From: Chloroflexota bacterium
GTDB taxonomy: Bacteria; Chloroflexota; Anaerolineae; Anaerolineales; UBA4823
Direction: 5' to 3'
Assembly: GCA_023395675.1 (NCBI GenBank)
Contig: JAEWYL010000084.1
Location: forward strand, 1 to 15,388
Length of the DNA: 15,388 nt
Position numbers and translations under genes: made by a program. Within the stretch, counting starts at the first letter, position 1; every line of letters begins with the position of its first letter. The notes below the pieces were generated by a model that did no database searches, had not been told where the DNA came from, and saw nothing but the letters and a program-made list of their open reading frames with translations. This document shows, one piece after another, positions 7,296-14,070 of this stretch.

Positions 7296-8195
7296 ATGTG
7301 CTACGATAGGATGAACGTAAAGGAGCTTTGCGAGCAGGAGGCTGGTATCGCTACAAATCCTACCTCTCCTCCACCGGTCTATATCCTCTCCGGAGGCGCA
7401 GGCGCCAGCGGCGAGCAGCTGGTGCACACGGTGCTGGCGCAGTTTCCGGAGGCCCGGGTGCCGGTGATCACAATTGGTAACGTGCGCCAGGTGGAGCAAG
7501 TGGCCCGGGTGGTGGAACAGGCCAGCAGTACGGGCGGGACCATTGCCTACACCCTGGTAGACCGGGAACTGAACCGGCAGCTGGTCGAAATGGCAGGCGC
7601 GGCCGGCGTAGCTGCCATTGACCTGATGGGGCCGATCCTCTCTCACCTGGCGAATGTGCTGGGTCAGGAGCCGCTCGGGCAGCCGGGCCTGTACCGCCAG
7701 CTTCACAGGGACTATTTCGACCGCGTGGCGGCGATCGAGTACACGATGGCCCACGATGATGGCAAGGATCCTTCCGCCTGGGATCGGGCGGAGATTATGC
7801 TGGTCGGCGTTTCCCGTACCGGTAAGACGCCCATCAGCCTGTATCTCTCGGTCCTGGGCTGGAAAGTCGCCAATTTGCCCCTGGTGCCCGGAGTTCCGCC
7901 GCCGGAGGCGCTGTTCAAACTGGATTCCCGCAGGGTGATCGGTTTGACAATCGAGCCGGGCCAGCTCCTGCTGCACAGGCAGCAGCGCCAGCGGCGGCTG
8001 GGCGCGACCAGCGATTCCCCCTACGTTGACCCGGAAACGGTTTTTGAAGAGACCCAGGATGCCAGACGCCTGTTTCGAAAAAACGGTTTTTCGATTGTGG
8101 ACGTAACCGATAAGCCGATCGAGAGCATCGCGGATGAGATTATCCGCCTGATCAGCCGCTTTTCAAAAACCCCTCACCGGAGTGACATTCCTTAA
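7296..8195 (+). CDS. Pyruvate, phosphate dikinase regulatory protein (bifunctional kinase/pyrophosphorylase, DUF299)
   Basis: This 299-residue soluble protein matches the PPDK/PEP synthase regulatory family. Those enzymes inactivate the dikinase by ADP-dependent phosphorylation of a threonine and reactivate it by phosphate-dependent pyrophosphorolysis, switching flux between pyruvate and PEP. Visible landmarks are the family P-loop GVSRTGKTP (171-179), the preceding DYFDRVAAIEYTMAHDDG block, and the downstream LPLVPGVPPPEALF segment. The N-terminal motif reads LSGGAGASGEQ, where many members have a SDxTGET-type sequence. The ATG at 7296 has GAGG 6 bases upstream; the later ATG at 7311 has only an adjacent AGG. 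No dikinase gene is in the window, so the target is encoded elsewhere. The gene is divergent from the peptidase operon. Confidence 0.93.
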   Translation: MCYDRMNVKELCEQEAGIATNPTSPPPVYILSGGAGASGEQLVHTVLAQFPEARVPVITIGNVRQVEQVARVVEQASSTGGTIAYTLVDRELNRQLVEMAGAAGVAAIDLMGPILSHLANVLGQEPLGQPGLYRQLHRDYFDRVAAIEYTMAHDDGKDPSAWDRAEIMLVGVSRTGKTPISLYLSVLGWKVANLPLVPGVPPPEALFKLDSRRVIGLTIEPGQLLLHRQQRQRRLGATSDSPYVDPETVFEETQDARRLFRKNGFSIVDVTDKPIESIADEIIRLISRFSKTPHRSDIP

Positions 8196-8240
8196 ACCTT
8201 TCTTACGGACAAACTACCTCTGTTTACCCTTCCATCCTCA

Positions 8241-8249
8241 TGTTAGAAT
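8241..8249 (+). promoter_or_regulatory. Extended -10 promoter candidate upstream of the Lon-N-like gene
   Basis: The motif TG-T-TAGAAT matches an extended -10 element. It lies in the 120-base gap after the PPDK-regulator gene, and transcription would start about 60 bases before the ATG at 8316. No good -35 is visible at 16-18 bases, which extended -10 promoters can tolerate. It may drive the Lon-N-like gene and the transporter genes behind it. Confidence 0.4.
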
Positions 8250-8315
8250 TACGCCATTCCTGGATGCTGTTGATCCCATCAGACAATCTCCATCCAGTTC
8301 TTCGTGCGATTAACC

Positions 8316-8975
8316 ATGATGCAACCCTTGCCGCTTTTCCCATTAAATACTGTGCTGTTCCCGGGTATGCCCCTGAGGCTGCATATCTTTGAGGATCGTT
8401 ACAAGCAGATGATCCGGGAGTGCATGCAGACAGAGAAACCGTTTGGCGTGGTCCTGATCCGCAGGGGCGACGAAGCCTTTGGTCCCCCCGCAGAGCCTTA
8501 CACCATCGGCTGCACAGCCCGTATCGTTCGTTCCCAGGCGCTGCCCGAGGGCAGGCTCAACCTGATTGCGCTCGGCCTGGAACGTTTTCGTATTCTCTCG
8601 CTCGACAGCGGTTCTGAGCCGTATCTGGTGGGGCAGGTCGAGCCTTTTCCCCTCGCCAATCCCGGGTCCCCAACGGCAGCAGCCATGGTTGAACGGCTGA
8701 GGCCCCTGGTGGAGCAGTATCTGCACCTGCTGGAGGGCCACATCGAAACCCGGCTCAGGCCCGAGAGCCTGCCGGAGGAAGCGGCTGCGCTGGCTTACTC
8801 GGCCGCAGTGATCCTGCAGTCCCCCCTGCTGGAAAAACAGGAAATGCTCTCGATACCAGAGACGGTTGATCTGCTCGACCGCATGATCGAGGTGTACCGC
8901 CGGGAACTGCCTCTATTGAAGACCGTTCTGTTGGATGGGGGAAGTCGAAAGATCGGAGCTTTTTCAGAGAACTGA
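8316..8975 (+). CDS. Stand-alone Lon protease N-terminal (substrate-binding) domain protein
   Basis: This 219-residue protein begins LPLFPLNTVLFPGMPLRLHIFEDRYKQM, directly recognisable as the Lon N-terminal/LAN fold. The matching core GCTARI...LPEGRLNLIALGLERFRI lies at about 70-95. A helical C-terminal part follows. There is no AAA+ or Ser-Lys protease domain, and the length fits the free-standing bacterial LON-domain family, whose function is poorly known; substrate recognition is inferred from Lon itself. The ATG at 8316 has no obvious ribosome binding site. A GTG at 8304, four codons earlier and in frame, is possible, as is the ATG at 8319. The transporter permease gene begins 15 bases after its stop, so the two are probably co-transcribed. 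Confidence 0.88.
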   Translation: MMQPLPLFPLNTVLFPGMPLRLHIFEDRYKQMIRECMQTEKPFGVVLIRRGDEAFGPPAEPYTIGCTARIVRSQALPEGRLNLIALGLERFRILSLDSGSEPYLVGQVEPFPLANPGSPTAAAMVERLRPLVEQYLHLLEGHIETRLRPESLPEEAAALAYSAAVILQSPLLEKQEMLSIPETVDLLDRMIEVYRRELPLLKTVLLDGGSRKIGAFSEN

Positions 8976-8990
8976 GCAAGAGAACACCGG

Positions 8991-9632
8991 ATGCTGGTAG
9001 TAGACGCCTGGGGGTACGCGATCGATCATCTTCCAGAGATGCTGCTTGCACTGCAGCAGCATCTTTCCTACGTTGGCGTAGCCCTGGGGGTGAGCGTCCT
9101 GATTTGTATCCCCCTGGGGATCTGGACTGCGCGCGCTCCAGGCGCAGCAACCCTGATTATCAACCTGTTCAATGCTCTGAGGGTGGTTCCCAGTCTGGCA
9201 ATTCTCTTCCTGGCGATCCCTTACTTCGGCCTGAGCTTCTTCTCGGCTGCACTGGCCCTGACTGTGCTGGCCCTTCCGCCGATCTTAATCAATACGGATG
9301 CAGCCTTTCGCAACCTGGATCCGGCTGTGAGAGAATCGGCTGCGGGAATGGGAATGACGCGGAAACAGGCGCTTTTCCGGGTAGAATTTCCCCTGGCGCT
9401 TCCGGTGATCCTGACCGGGATTCGCACGGCGGCGGTGGAAGTGATTGCAAGCGCCACCCTGGCCGCCTTTATCGGCAGCGGCGGGCTGGGTATCTACATC
9501 ACCCGTGGTTTTGCCCTGTATGATACTTCCATTTTACTGGTAGGCGCCGTGCCTGTAGCAGGGCTTACCCTGCTCTCAGAGGGCGTGCTGGGCGGCCTGC
9601 AGAAGCTTGTCCAGCCGCCAGATCAGCGCTAG
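8991..9632 (+). CDS. ABC transporter permease, glycine betaine/choline/carnitine (OpuC/YehW-like) type
   Basis: This 213-residue inner-membrane protein has about five or six hydrophobic helices and the binding-protein-dependent permease EAA loop at about 115-140 (ESAAGMG..., RVEFPLALP), which docks on the ATPase. NALRVVPSLAILFLAIP and FIGSGGLG are characteristic of osmoprotectant permeases of the OpuCB/OpuCD and YehW/YehY families. It should pair with the second permease at 11627-12289 to form the translocation pore. It starts 15 bases after the Lon-N-like gene with only a weak AGAG-type ribosome binding site, hinting at coupling to upstream translation. A 72-base gap follows before the binding-protein gene. 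Confidence 0.9.
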   Translation: MLVVDAWGYAIDHLPEMLLALQQHLSYVGVALGVSVLICIPLGIWTARAPGAATLIINLFNALRVVPSLAILFLAIPYFGLSFFSAALALTVLALPPILINTDAAFRNLDPAVRESAAGMGMTRKQALFRVEFPLALPVILTGIRTAAVEVIASATLAAFIGSGGLGIYITRGFALYDTSILLVGAVPVAGLTLLSEGVLGGLQKLVQPPDQR

Positions 9633-9704
9633 CCGCAGGAAATGGCTCCTTTCCGGGGCCGCGAAACAACAGAAGTGAACTAAATCAATGAGGAGGGAAA
9701 AGAA

Positions 9705-10607
9705 ATGAAACGCCGCGTTCTGCGATCAATAATCTTCTTTCTGGTCATCGTTCAGGTGGTTTTGCTGGCGGCTTGCGGCGGCGCGAGCGGCAGTAAAAGT
9801 GTTGTGGTCGCCTCGAAGGATTTCACCGAGCAGTTTATCCTGGGCGAGATGTACGCTCAGCTCCTGGAGCATAACGGCTTCACGGTCGAGCGAAAGTTAA
9901 ACCTGGGTGGGACGCCGGTGGCGCAGGAGGCCATTACCACGGGCCAGATTGATATTTACCCCGAGTACACCGGCACCGGGCTGCTCACCGTGCTGAAGCT
10001 GCCGGTCAACAGCGATCCGCAGGCAGTTTACCAATCTGTTGCGGACGCCTACCGGGACCAGTGGAACCTGGTCTGGTTGGAACCGGCGCCGATGAACAAC
10101 ACCCAGGCCCTGGCGATGACACGGGAGGGGGCGGAACAGCATGGCGTCCGCACCATCTCGGATATGGCAGCCAAAGCGAGCGAGCTGACCATGGCCGGCC
10201 CTCCCGAGTTCCAGGAGCGTGAGGACGGCCTGCCCGGCATCATGGCTGCCTACGGCAATTTCCAGCTTCAGGAGTACAGGGCAGTGGACCCGGGCCTGCG
10301 CTACCAGGCTCTCACTTCAGGCCAGGCGGACGTGGTGGTAGCGTTCGGCACCGACGGTGAGATCGCCGCCTTCGACCTGGTCACCCTGGAGGACGACAGA
10401 GGGCTGTTCCCGCCCTACCAGGTCGCCCCGATCGTGCGCGGCGAGATCCTGGAGAGCTATCCCGAGGTCGAGGAAATCCTGAACGGTCTGGCCCCGCTGC
10501 TTACCGATGACGTCATGCGCCAGCTCAATTACGAAGTCAGCGGCAACGGAAGAGAGCCGGCAGATGTGGCGGAGGAATTCCTGGTCCAGTCGGGGCTGGT
10601 GGAGTAA
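9705..10607 (+). CDS. Glycine betaine/choline/carnitine-type substrate-binding lipoprotein (OpuCC/OsmF-like)
   Basis: This 300-residue protein has a lipoprotein signal peptide: basic head MKRR, hydrophobic core, and lipobox LAAC with Cys24 as the lipidated residue. The mature protein shows family landmarks: SKDFTEQFILGEMYAQLLE near the N-terminus, GQIDIYPEYTGTGL in the middle, and FPPYQVAPIVR near the C-terminus. These belong to the OpuAC-type fold that binds quaternary amines in an aromatic pocket. Which of choline, betaine, carnitine or another compound is bound cannot be decided. The ATG at 9705 has an excellent AGGAGGG at 9691-9697, 7 bases away, by far the best ribosome binding site of the operon. 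That fits a binding protein made in excess. Confidence 0.93.
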   Translation: MKRRVLRSIIFFLVIVQVVLLAACGGASGSKSVVVASKDFTEQFILGEMYAQLLEHNGFTVERKLNLGGTPVAQEAITTGQIDIYPEYTGTGLLTVLKLPVNSDPQAVYQSVADAYRDQWNLVWLEPAPMNNTQALAMTREGAEQHGVRTISDMAAKASELTMAGPPEFQEREDGLPGIMAAYGNFQLQEYRAVDPGLRYQALTSGQADVVVAFGTDGEIAAFDLVTLEDDRGLFPPYQVAPIVRGEILESYPEVEEILNGLAPLLTDDVMRQLNYEVSGNGREPADVAEEFLVQSGLVE

Positions 10608-10627
10608 CTGAGTAGAAAGGTGCGGGT

Positions 10628-10650
10628 TGCGCCCGGCTTTTTCGGGCGCA
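10628..10650 (+). promoter_or_regulatory. Intra-operon hairpin between binding-protein and ATPase genes
   Basis: TGCGCCCG at 10628-10635 is exactly complementary to 10643-10650, with a 7-base loop (GCTTTTT). It begins 20 bases after the binding-protein stop and ends 14 bases before the ATPase ATG. No U-run follows. Such hairpins commonly protect the upstream message from 3' decay or partly block expression of the next gene. That role is inferred; the structure itself is clear. Confidence 0.6.
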
Positions 10651-10664
10651 GGCCGGTACAGATC

Positions 10665-11630
10665 ATGAGTTTCATCCGGTTCGATCATGTTTCAAAGCGC
10701 TACCCCGGGACAGTCGAGTCTGCGGTGGACGACTGCACGTTTGAGGTCGAGGCCGGGAACCTGGTGGTGCTGCTCGGCCCTTCAGGCTGCGGGAAAACCA
10801 CGCTGTTAAAGATGGTTAACCGGCTGGTTGAGCCAGGAGAGGGTTCAATCTACCTGGAGGGTGAAGATGTGCGCAGCATGGACGTGACCACCCTGCGCCG
10901 GCAGATCGGGTATGTGATCCAGCAGGTGGGGTTGTTTCCCCACATGACGGTGGCTGAGAATATCGCCGTGGTTCCCGAGCTGCTGCACTGGCCGAAGGAA
11001 AAAGTGCGCGCCAGGGTGGACGAGCTGCTGGACCTGGTGGAGCTGAAGCCGGATGAGTACCGGGACCGCTACCCGACGCAGCTCTCCGGCGGGCAGCAGC
11101 AGCGCGTGGGCGTGGCCCGCGGGCTGGCGGGCGACCCGAAGGTGATCCTGATGGACGAGCCTTTCGGGGCGATTGACGCCATCACCCGGGCCGGCCTGCA
11201 GAACGAACTGCTCTCACTCCAGCGCAGGCTCAAGAAGACCATATTGTTTGTGACCCACGATGTGGAAGAGGCCCTCTACCTGGCACACCGGATTGTGGTG
11301 ATGCGCCAGGGGAAGATCGTGCAGTACGACACGCCGCTGAATATCCTTACCCGCCCGGCGGATGCGTTCGTGCACCAGCTCGTGGGAGCGGACGATATCG
11401 TGCGGCAGTTGAGCCTGGTGAGGGTGGAGACGGGGATGGGGCCGCTTCCGCGGACCGGAGATTTCGACGGCTACCCTTCGATCTCCTGTGACGATGACCT
11501 GCGCAGCGCCCTGTCCCTGCTGCTGCGCAGCGGGGCGGAAGCTCTGCTCGTAATGCACGGCCCGGATCCGGTGGGGCTGCTGACCCTGGACCATATCCGT
11601 ACCTCGGCCGAGGAGCAGGCCGCGCTGTGA
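10665..11630 (+). CDS. ABC transporter ATP-binding protein, osmoprotectant (OpuCA/YehX-like) type
   Basis: This 321-residue ATPase carries Walker A GPSGCGKT (38-45), Q-loop around Q86/Q87, signature LSGGQQQR (140-147), Walker B VILMDEPFGAID (160-171) and switch His198 in VTHD. After the nucleotide-binding domain (about 1-240), the C-terminal part contains one CBS-like motif at about 272-314 (ISCDDDLRSALSLLLRSGAEALLV...GLLTLDHI). OpuA/OpuC-type ATPases typically carry two tandem CBS motifs used as an ionic-strength sensor, so this one looks shortened. The ATG at 10665 matches the usual family N-terminus. A GTG at 10620 would add 15 residues encoded across the hairpin and is less likely. The stop overlaps the next start by 4 bases. 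Confidence 0.93.
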   Translation: MSFIRFDHVSKRYPGTVESAVDDCTFEVEAGNLVVLLGPSGCGKTTLLKMVNRLVEPGEGSIYLEGEDVRSMDVTTLRRQIGYVIQQVGLFPHMTVAENIAVVPELLHWPKEKVRARVDELLDLVELKPDEYRDRYPTQLSGGQQQRVGVARGLAGDPKVILMDEPFGAIDAITRAGLQNELLSLQRRLKKTILFVTHDVEEALYLAHRIVVMRQGKIVQYDTPLNILTRPADAFVHQLVGADDIVRQLSLVRVETGMGPLPRTGDFDGYPSISCDDDLRSALSLLLRSGAEALLVMHGPDPVGLLTLDHIRTSAEEQAAL

Positions 11631-12289
11631 GCTACATCCTCTCTAACCCGGGGATCGTGCTGGGCCTGCTCTGGGAGCATATCCTGGTGAGCGGGACCGC
11701 CCTGCTCGTCTCCGCGCTGATCGCGCTGCCCCTGGGTGTGCTGATCGCCCCCCGCCAGCGCCTGGCGGCCTGGGTCCTGGGCATTTTCGGGATCGTTTAC
11801 ACCATCCCGAGCATCGCCCTGATTATCCTGCTGATCCCGCTCCTGGGGCTGAACCCCCGGGCGGTGATCACCGCGCTGATCCTCTACGCGCAGGTGATCC
11901 TGGTACGCAACCTGGTGACCGGCCTGCGCGGGGTGGACCCGGTCCTGCTGGAGGCGGCCAGGGGCATGGGGATGAGCGCCTGGCAGAGGCTGCTCAGAGT
12001 GCAGATCCCCCTGGCGCTCCCGGTGATGCTGGCGGGGCTGCGCATCGCGGCGGTGGTGACCATCGCTATCGCCACCATCGGGGCCAAGTTCGGCGCGGGG
12101 GGGCTGGGGCGCCTGCTGTTCGACGGCATCGCCCAGGCAGGGCGCTACGACAAGATCTGGGCGGGCGCGCTGACGGTGGCCGCCCTGGCGCTGGTGGTGA
12201 ACCAGGGCTTGCTGTGGCTGGAGCGGGCGTACGCCCGGCGAGGAAAAGCCCCGGGTGTACCGGCGGGCAAGGAATACAGTACGGTGTAA
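11627..12289 (+). CDS. Second ABC transporter permease, osmoprotectant (OpuC/YehY-like) type
   Basis: This 220-residue inner-membrane protein has about five or six helices and an EAA loop at about 109-132 (EAARGMGMSAWQRLL...IPLALP). It is clearly related to the permease at 8991-9632: both share GMGM after the EAA residues, PLALPV, and a GxGGLG motif after the EAA loop. It probably forms a heterodimeric pore with that protein. The start is GTG at 11627, overlapping the ATPase stop as GTGA, with GAGGAG upstream at somewhat long spacing, which suggests translational coupling. It is the last gene before the terminator at 12324-12356. The C-terminal tail is basic and soluble. Confidence 0.92.
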   Translation: MSYILSNPGIVLGLLWEHILVSGTALLVSALIALPLGVLIAPRQRLAAWVLGIFGIVYTIPSIALIILLIPLLGLNPRAVITALILYAQVILVRNLVTGLRGVDPVLLEAARGMGMSAWQRLLRVQIPLALPVMLAGLRIAAVVTIAIATIGAKFGAGGLGRLLFDGIAQAGRYDKIWAGALTVAALALVVNQGLLWLERAYARRGKAPGVPAGKEYSTV

Positions 12290-12323
12290 CCGGCACGACC
12301 AGGTCTGCTGGACCCTAAAAACC

Positions 12324-12356
12324 AAAAATCCTCTTCCAGGCTGGAAGAGGATTTTT
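12324..12356. terminator. Bidirectional intrinsic terminator between the transporter operon and tRNA-Ala
   Basis: AAAAATCCTCTTCC at 12324-12337 is exactly complementary to 12343-12356, with a 5-base centre. The stem ends in A-runs on one side and T-runs on the other, so it gives a GC-containing hairpin plus U-tract on either strand. It serves the plus-strand permease gene ending at 12289 and the minus-strand tRNA ending at 12379. Confidence 0.9.
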
Positions 12357-12378
12357 CTTTGCAGGAATACCGGCTGAG

Positions 12379-12451
12379 TGGACCTGGAGGGATTCGAACC
12401 CTCGACCTCTTCAGTGCGATTGAAGCGCGCTCCCAACTGCGCTACAGGCCC
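12379..12451 (-). tRNA. tRNA-Ala (anticodon CGC)
   Basis: The minus strand folds into a 73-base cloverleaf. The acceptor is GGGCCTG/CAGGTCC with discriminator A; the D arm is GCGC/GCGC with GG in the loop; the anticodon arm is CTTCA/TGAAG around loop ATCGCAC; the variable loop has 5 bases; and the T arm is GAGGG/CCCTC around TTCGAAT. The anticodon is CGC, reading GCG. The third acceptor pair is G-U, the universal alanine identity element. The 3' CCA is not encoded, so it must be added by a nucleotidyltransferase. Confidence 0.95.
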
Positions 12452-12469
12452 TTTCGCAGAACGACCGAT

Positions 12470-12498
12470 ATTGTACAGCCCGAGTTCTCATTCGTCAA
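12470..12498 (-). promoter_or_regulatory. Near-consensus sigma70 promoter of tRNA-Ala
   Basis: On the minus strand TTGACG (12493-12498) and TACAAT (12470-12475) are separated by exactly 17 bases. Each differs from consensus by one base. Transcription would start near 12463, leaving a leader of about a dozen bases before the tRNA at 12451. Confidence 0.85.
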
Positions 12499-12550
12499 GG
12501 TTGAGATAGAACGGGCCAGGGCGATTGCATCGTCCCCTCCTGCCGGGGCG

Positions 12551-12613
12551 CAATTCCGGACAATCAGGAATTGTGGGGTTGTTTTTGTGGCGCAGCCCCA
12601 CAAACAACCCCAC
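12551..12613 (-). terminator. Tandem inverted repeats downstream of the M20 amidohydrolase gene
   Basis: The main hairpin pairs GTGGGGTTGTTT (12573-12584) with 12602-12613. After a two-base bulge it continues with GTGG (12587-12590) against 12598-12601, leaving a 7-base loop. A second inverted repeat, CAATTCC (12551-12557) with GGAATTG (12567-12573), adjoins it. The main hairpin starts about 80 bases past the M20 stop on the minus strand. No clear U-run follows, so a termination or 3'-end role is plausible rather than certain. Confidence 0.5.
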
Positions 12614-12691
12614 TTTCTCCTCTCCGGTGGGAGAAAAAAAGACGCGATTACCTGAGAACGGGCGCACACCGCGGGTTGATTCCAGGTAGTT

Positions 12692-13930
12692 TTACCGTCT
12701 TTCATCCAGCACCAGCACCGCGTCATAGAGCGCCTGTGCACCCAGAGTGATGTCCTCGATCGTCGAATATTCCTGGGGGGCGTGGCTGATGCCATCCCGG
12801 CTGCGAATGAAGAGCATCCCAACTTCGGTAAGCCGGGACATCACCTGGGCGTCATGCCCGGCCCCGCTCGGCAGTGTACCGAAATTTATCCCGTTTTTCG
12901 TGCAGGCGTTCGAGAGGACCGCGACCATCCTGTCCGATATCCGGACAGGCGCCACCCGGCTGGTATCCAGGACCTCAGACTCCAGGTTCTCTGCACCTGC
13001 AATGGCGCGCACAGCTCCCAGCAGCGCCGCCTCTAGCCGGTCCCGCCTTTCCAGATCAATATCCCGGAAATCGACGCTCATTACGACCTCCCCGGGGATG
13101 ACATTCACGGCCCCCGGACGGACCAGAAGCTGCCCGACGGTGGCGACGGAGAGCGGGGAGGTCTCCTGCGCGAGCTTTTTTGCCTCCAAGATAAGCTTTG
13201 CGGCGGCGACCAGCGCGTCACGCCGCAGGTGCATGGGGGTTGCGCCGGCATGGTCCGCCTGTCCGCGGAACGCCACTTTCATCGCCGCCGGGCCGGCGAT
13301 CCCGGTGACGACCCCGACCGGCAGGCCGAGCGATTCGAGCACTTTACCCTGTTCGATGTGCAGTTCGAGGTAGCAGGCGAACTCCCCCGGCTCGCGCCGG
13401 GCTGCGGCAGCGCGGGCGGAGTCCAGGCCTGCGCTGCGCATAGCCTTTCTGTAGGAGATCCCGTCCCGGTCCACCCGGTCCAGGTCAGCCTGCTCCAGGT
13501 TCTGGCCTGCCATCAGGCGGCTGCCCAGCAGGGGCGCCCCCCAGCGCGTCCCTTCCTCCTCCAGAAAGACGATCAGCTCAACCGGATGGGCGAGAGAGTT
13601 GCGACCGGCTTCGAGGGCGCGCAGCACTTCCAGCCCCGCCACTACCCCGGCCGTCCCATCGTAACGGCCTCCTTCGATGACGGTGTCTATATGCGAGCCC
13701 AGGGCGATCGCCGGCAGATCCTCCCGGCTGCCGGCCCGCCGCCCGATGAGGTTCCCCGCAGGGTCCAGACGCACCTCCAGCCCGGCGCTGGCCATCCAGC
13801 CGCGCAGGAGTTCCAGGGCTTTCAGGTAGTTCTGGTCGAGGCTGAGGCGGGTGACGCCCCCGTTCTGCGTTTCGCCCAACTTTGCCAGTGAATTAAGGTG
13901 TTCTTCGATCCGGGAGCTGTGAATTGGCAT
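12692..13930 (-). CDS. M20-family amidohydrolase (N-carbamoyl-L-amino acid hydrolase / allantoate amidohydrolase type)
   Basis: This 412-residue cytoplasmic metalloenzyme belongs to the hydantoinase/carbamoylase branch of M20. The metal ligands are visible as H80 (GSHIDTV), D91 (YDGTAG), an acidic trio E124-E126, H191 (LELHIEQG) and H383 (GISHAPQEYS). The substrate-recognition residues of this branch are also present: H227 (DHAGATPM), N276 (RPGAVNVIPG) and R289 (DFRD). The N-terminal GGVTRLS matches as well. Family members hydrolyse N-carbamoyl amino acids, allantoate, ureidoglycine or beta-ureidopropionate in purine, pyrimidine or hydantoin breakdown. No pathway gene lies nearby to choose among these. 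The ATG at 13930 has only a weak GAAAG ahead of it. It is divergent from the DUF2207 gene. Confidence 0.9.
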   Translation of the reverse strand: MPIHSSRIEEHLNSLAKLGETQNGGVTRLSLDQNYLKALELLRGWMASAGLEVRLDPAGNLIGRRAGSREDLPAIALGSHIDTVIEGGRYDGTAGVVAGLEVLRALEAGRNSLAHPVELIVFLEEEGTRWGAPLLGSRLMAGQNLEQADLDRVDRDGISYRKAMRSAGLDSARAAAARREPGEFACYLELHIEQGKVLESLGLPVGVVTGIAGPAAMKVAFRGQADHAGATPMHLRRDALVAAAKLILEAKKLAQETSPLSVATVGQLLVRPGAVNVIPGEVVMSVDFRDIDLERRDRLEAALLGAVRAIAGAENLESEVLDTSRVAPVRISDRMVAVLSNACTKNGINFGTLPSGAGHDAQVMSRLTEVGMLFIRSRDGISHAPQEYSTIEDITLGAQALYDAVLVLDERR

Positions 13931-14015
13931 GATCTTTCATTCGACTTTCTGCAGACTACGGCGCTTCACTTCAGGTTCGGCTCTACCTTGCGGCTTAGAA
14001 TGGAGCACATTGGAA

Positions 14016-14021
14016 TATAAT
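14016..14021 (+). promoter_or_regulatory. TATAAT -10 element upstream of the DUF2207 gene
   Basis: A perfect plus-strand TATAAT would place the transcription start near 14028, about 43 bases before the TTG start codon at 14071. The -35 position holds only CTTAGA (13994-13999, 16-base spacing), a poor match, so an activator or weak promoter is likely. The same AT-rich spot reads TATATT on the minus strand and could serve the divergent M20 gene. Confidence 0.45.
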
Positions 14022-14070
14022 TCTGACGGTGTGTCCCCGATTCTATCAGGCTCGCACCGGGAGGTGTGGA

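Noticed and set aside
7299..7307. TGCTACGAT resembling an extended -10 promoter
   Set aside because: It lies just inside the chosen coding start of the PPDK regulator with no -35, and would place transcription after the start codon.
11471..12436. Long minus-strand open frame of 321 codons antisense to the transporter genes
   Set aside because: It reads through the tRNA-Ala gene, giving the familiar artefact EGSNPSRST, and lies opposite a clear permease gene. It is low-complexity, rich in Gln, Arg and Pro, and has no family resemblance.
12614..12636. Small inverted repeat TTTCTCC/GGAGAAA followed by an A-run
   Set aside because: On the plus strand an A-run rather than a T-run follows. On the minus strand the T-run precedes the stem. 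It is therefore not a usable intrinsic terminator in either direction.
12359..12655. Plus-strand open frame of 98 codons over the tRNA
   Set aside because: Its start (GGIRTLDLFS) is the common spurious translation of an antisense tRNA, and the rest crosses intergenic hairpins.
13229..13891. Plus-strand open frame of 220 codons opposite the M20 gene
   Set aside because: It is antisense to conserved catalytic motifs of the amidohydrolase; composition is typical of a GC-rich shadow frame.
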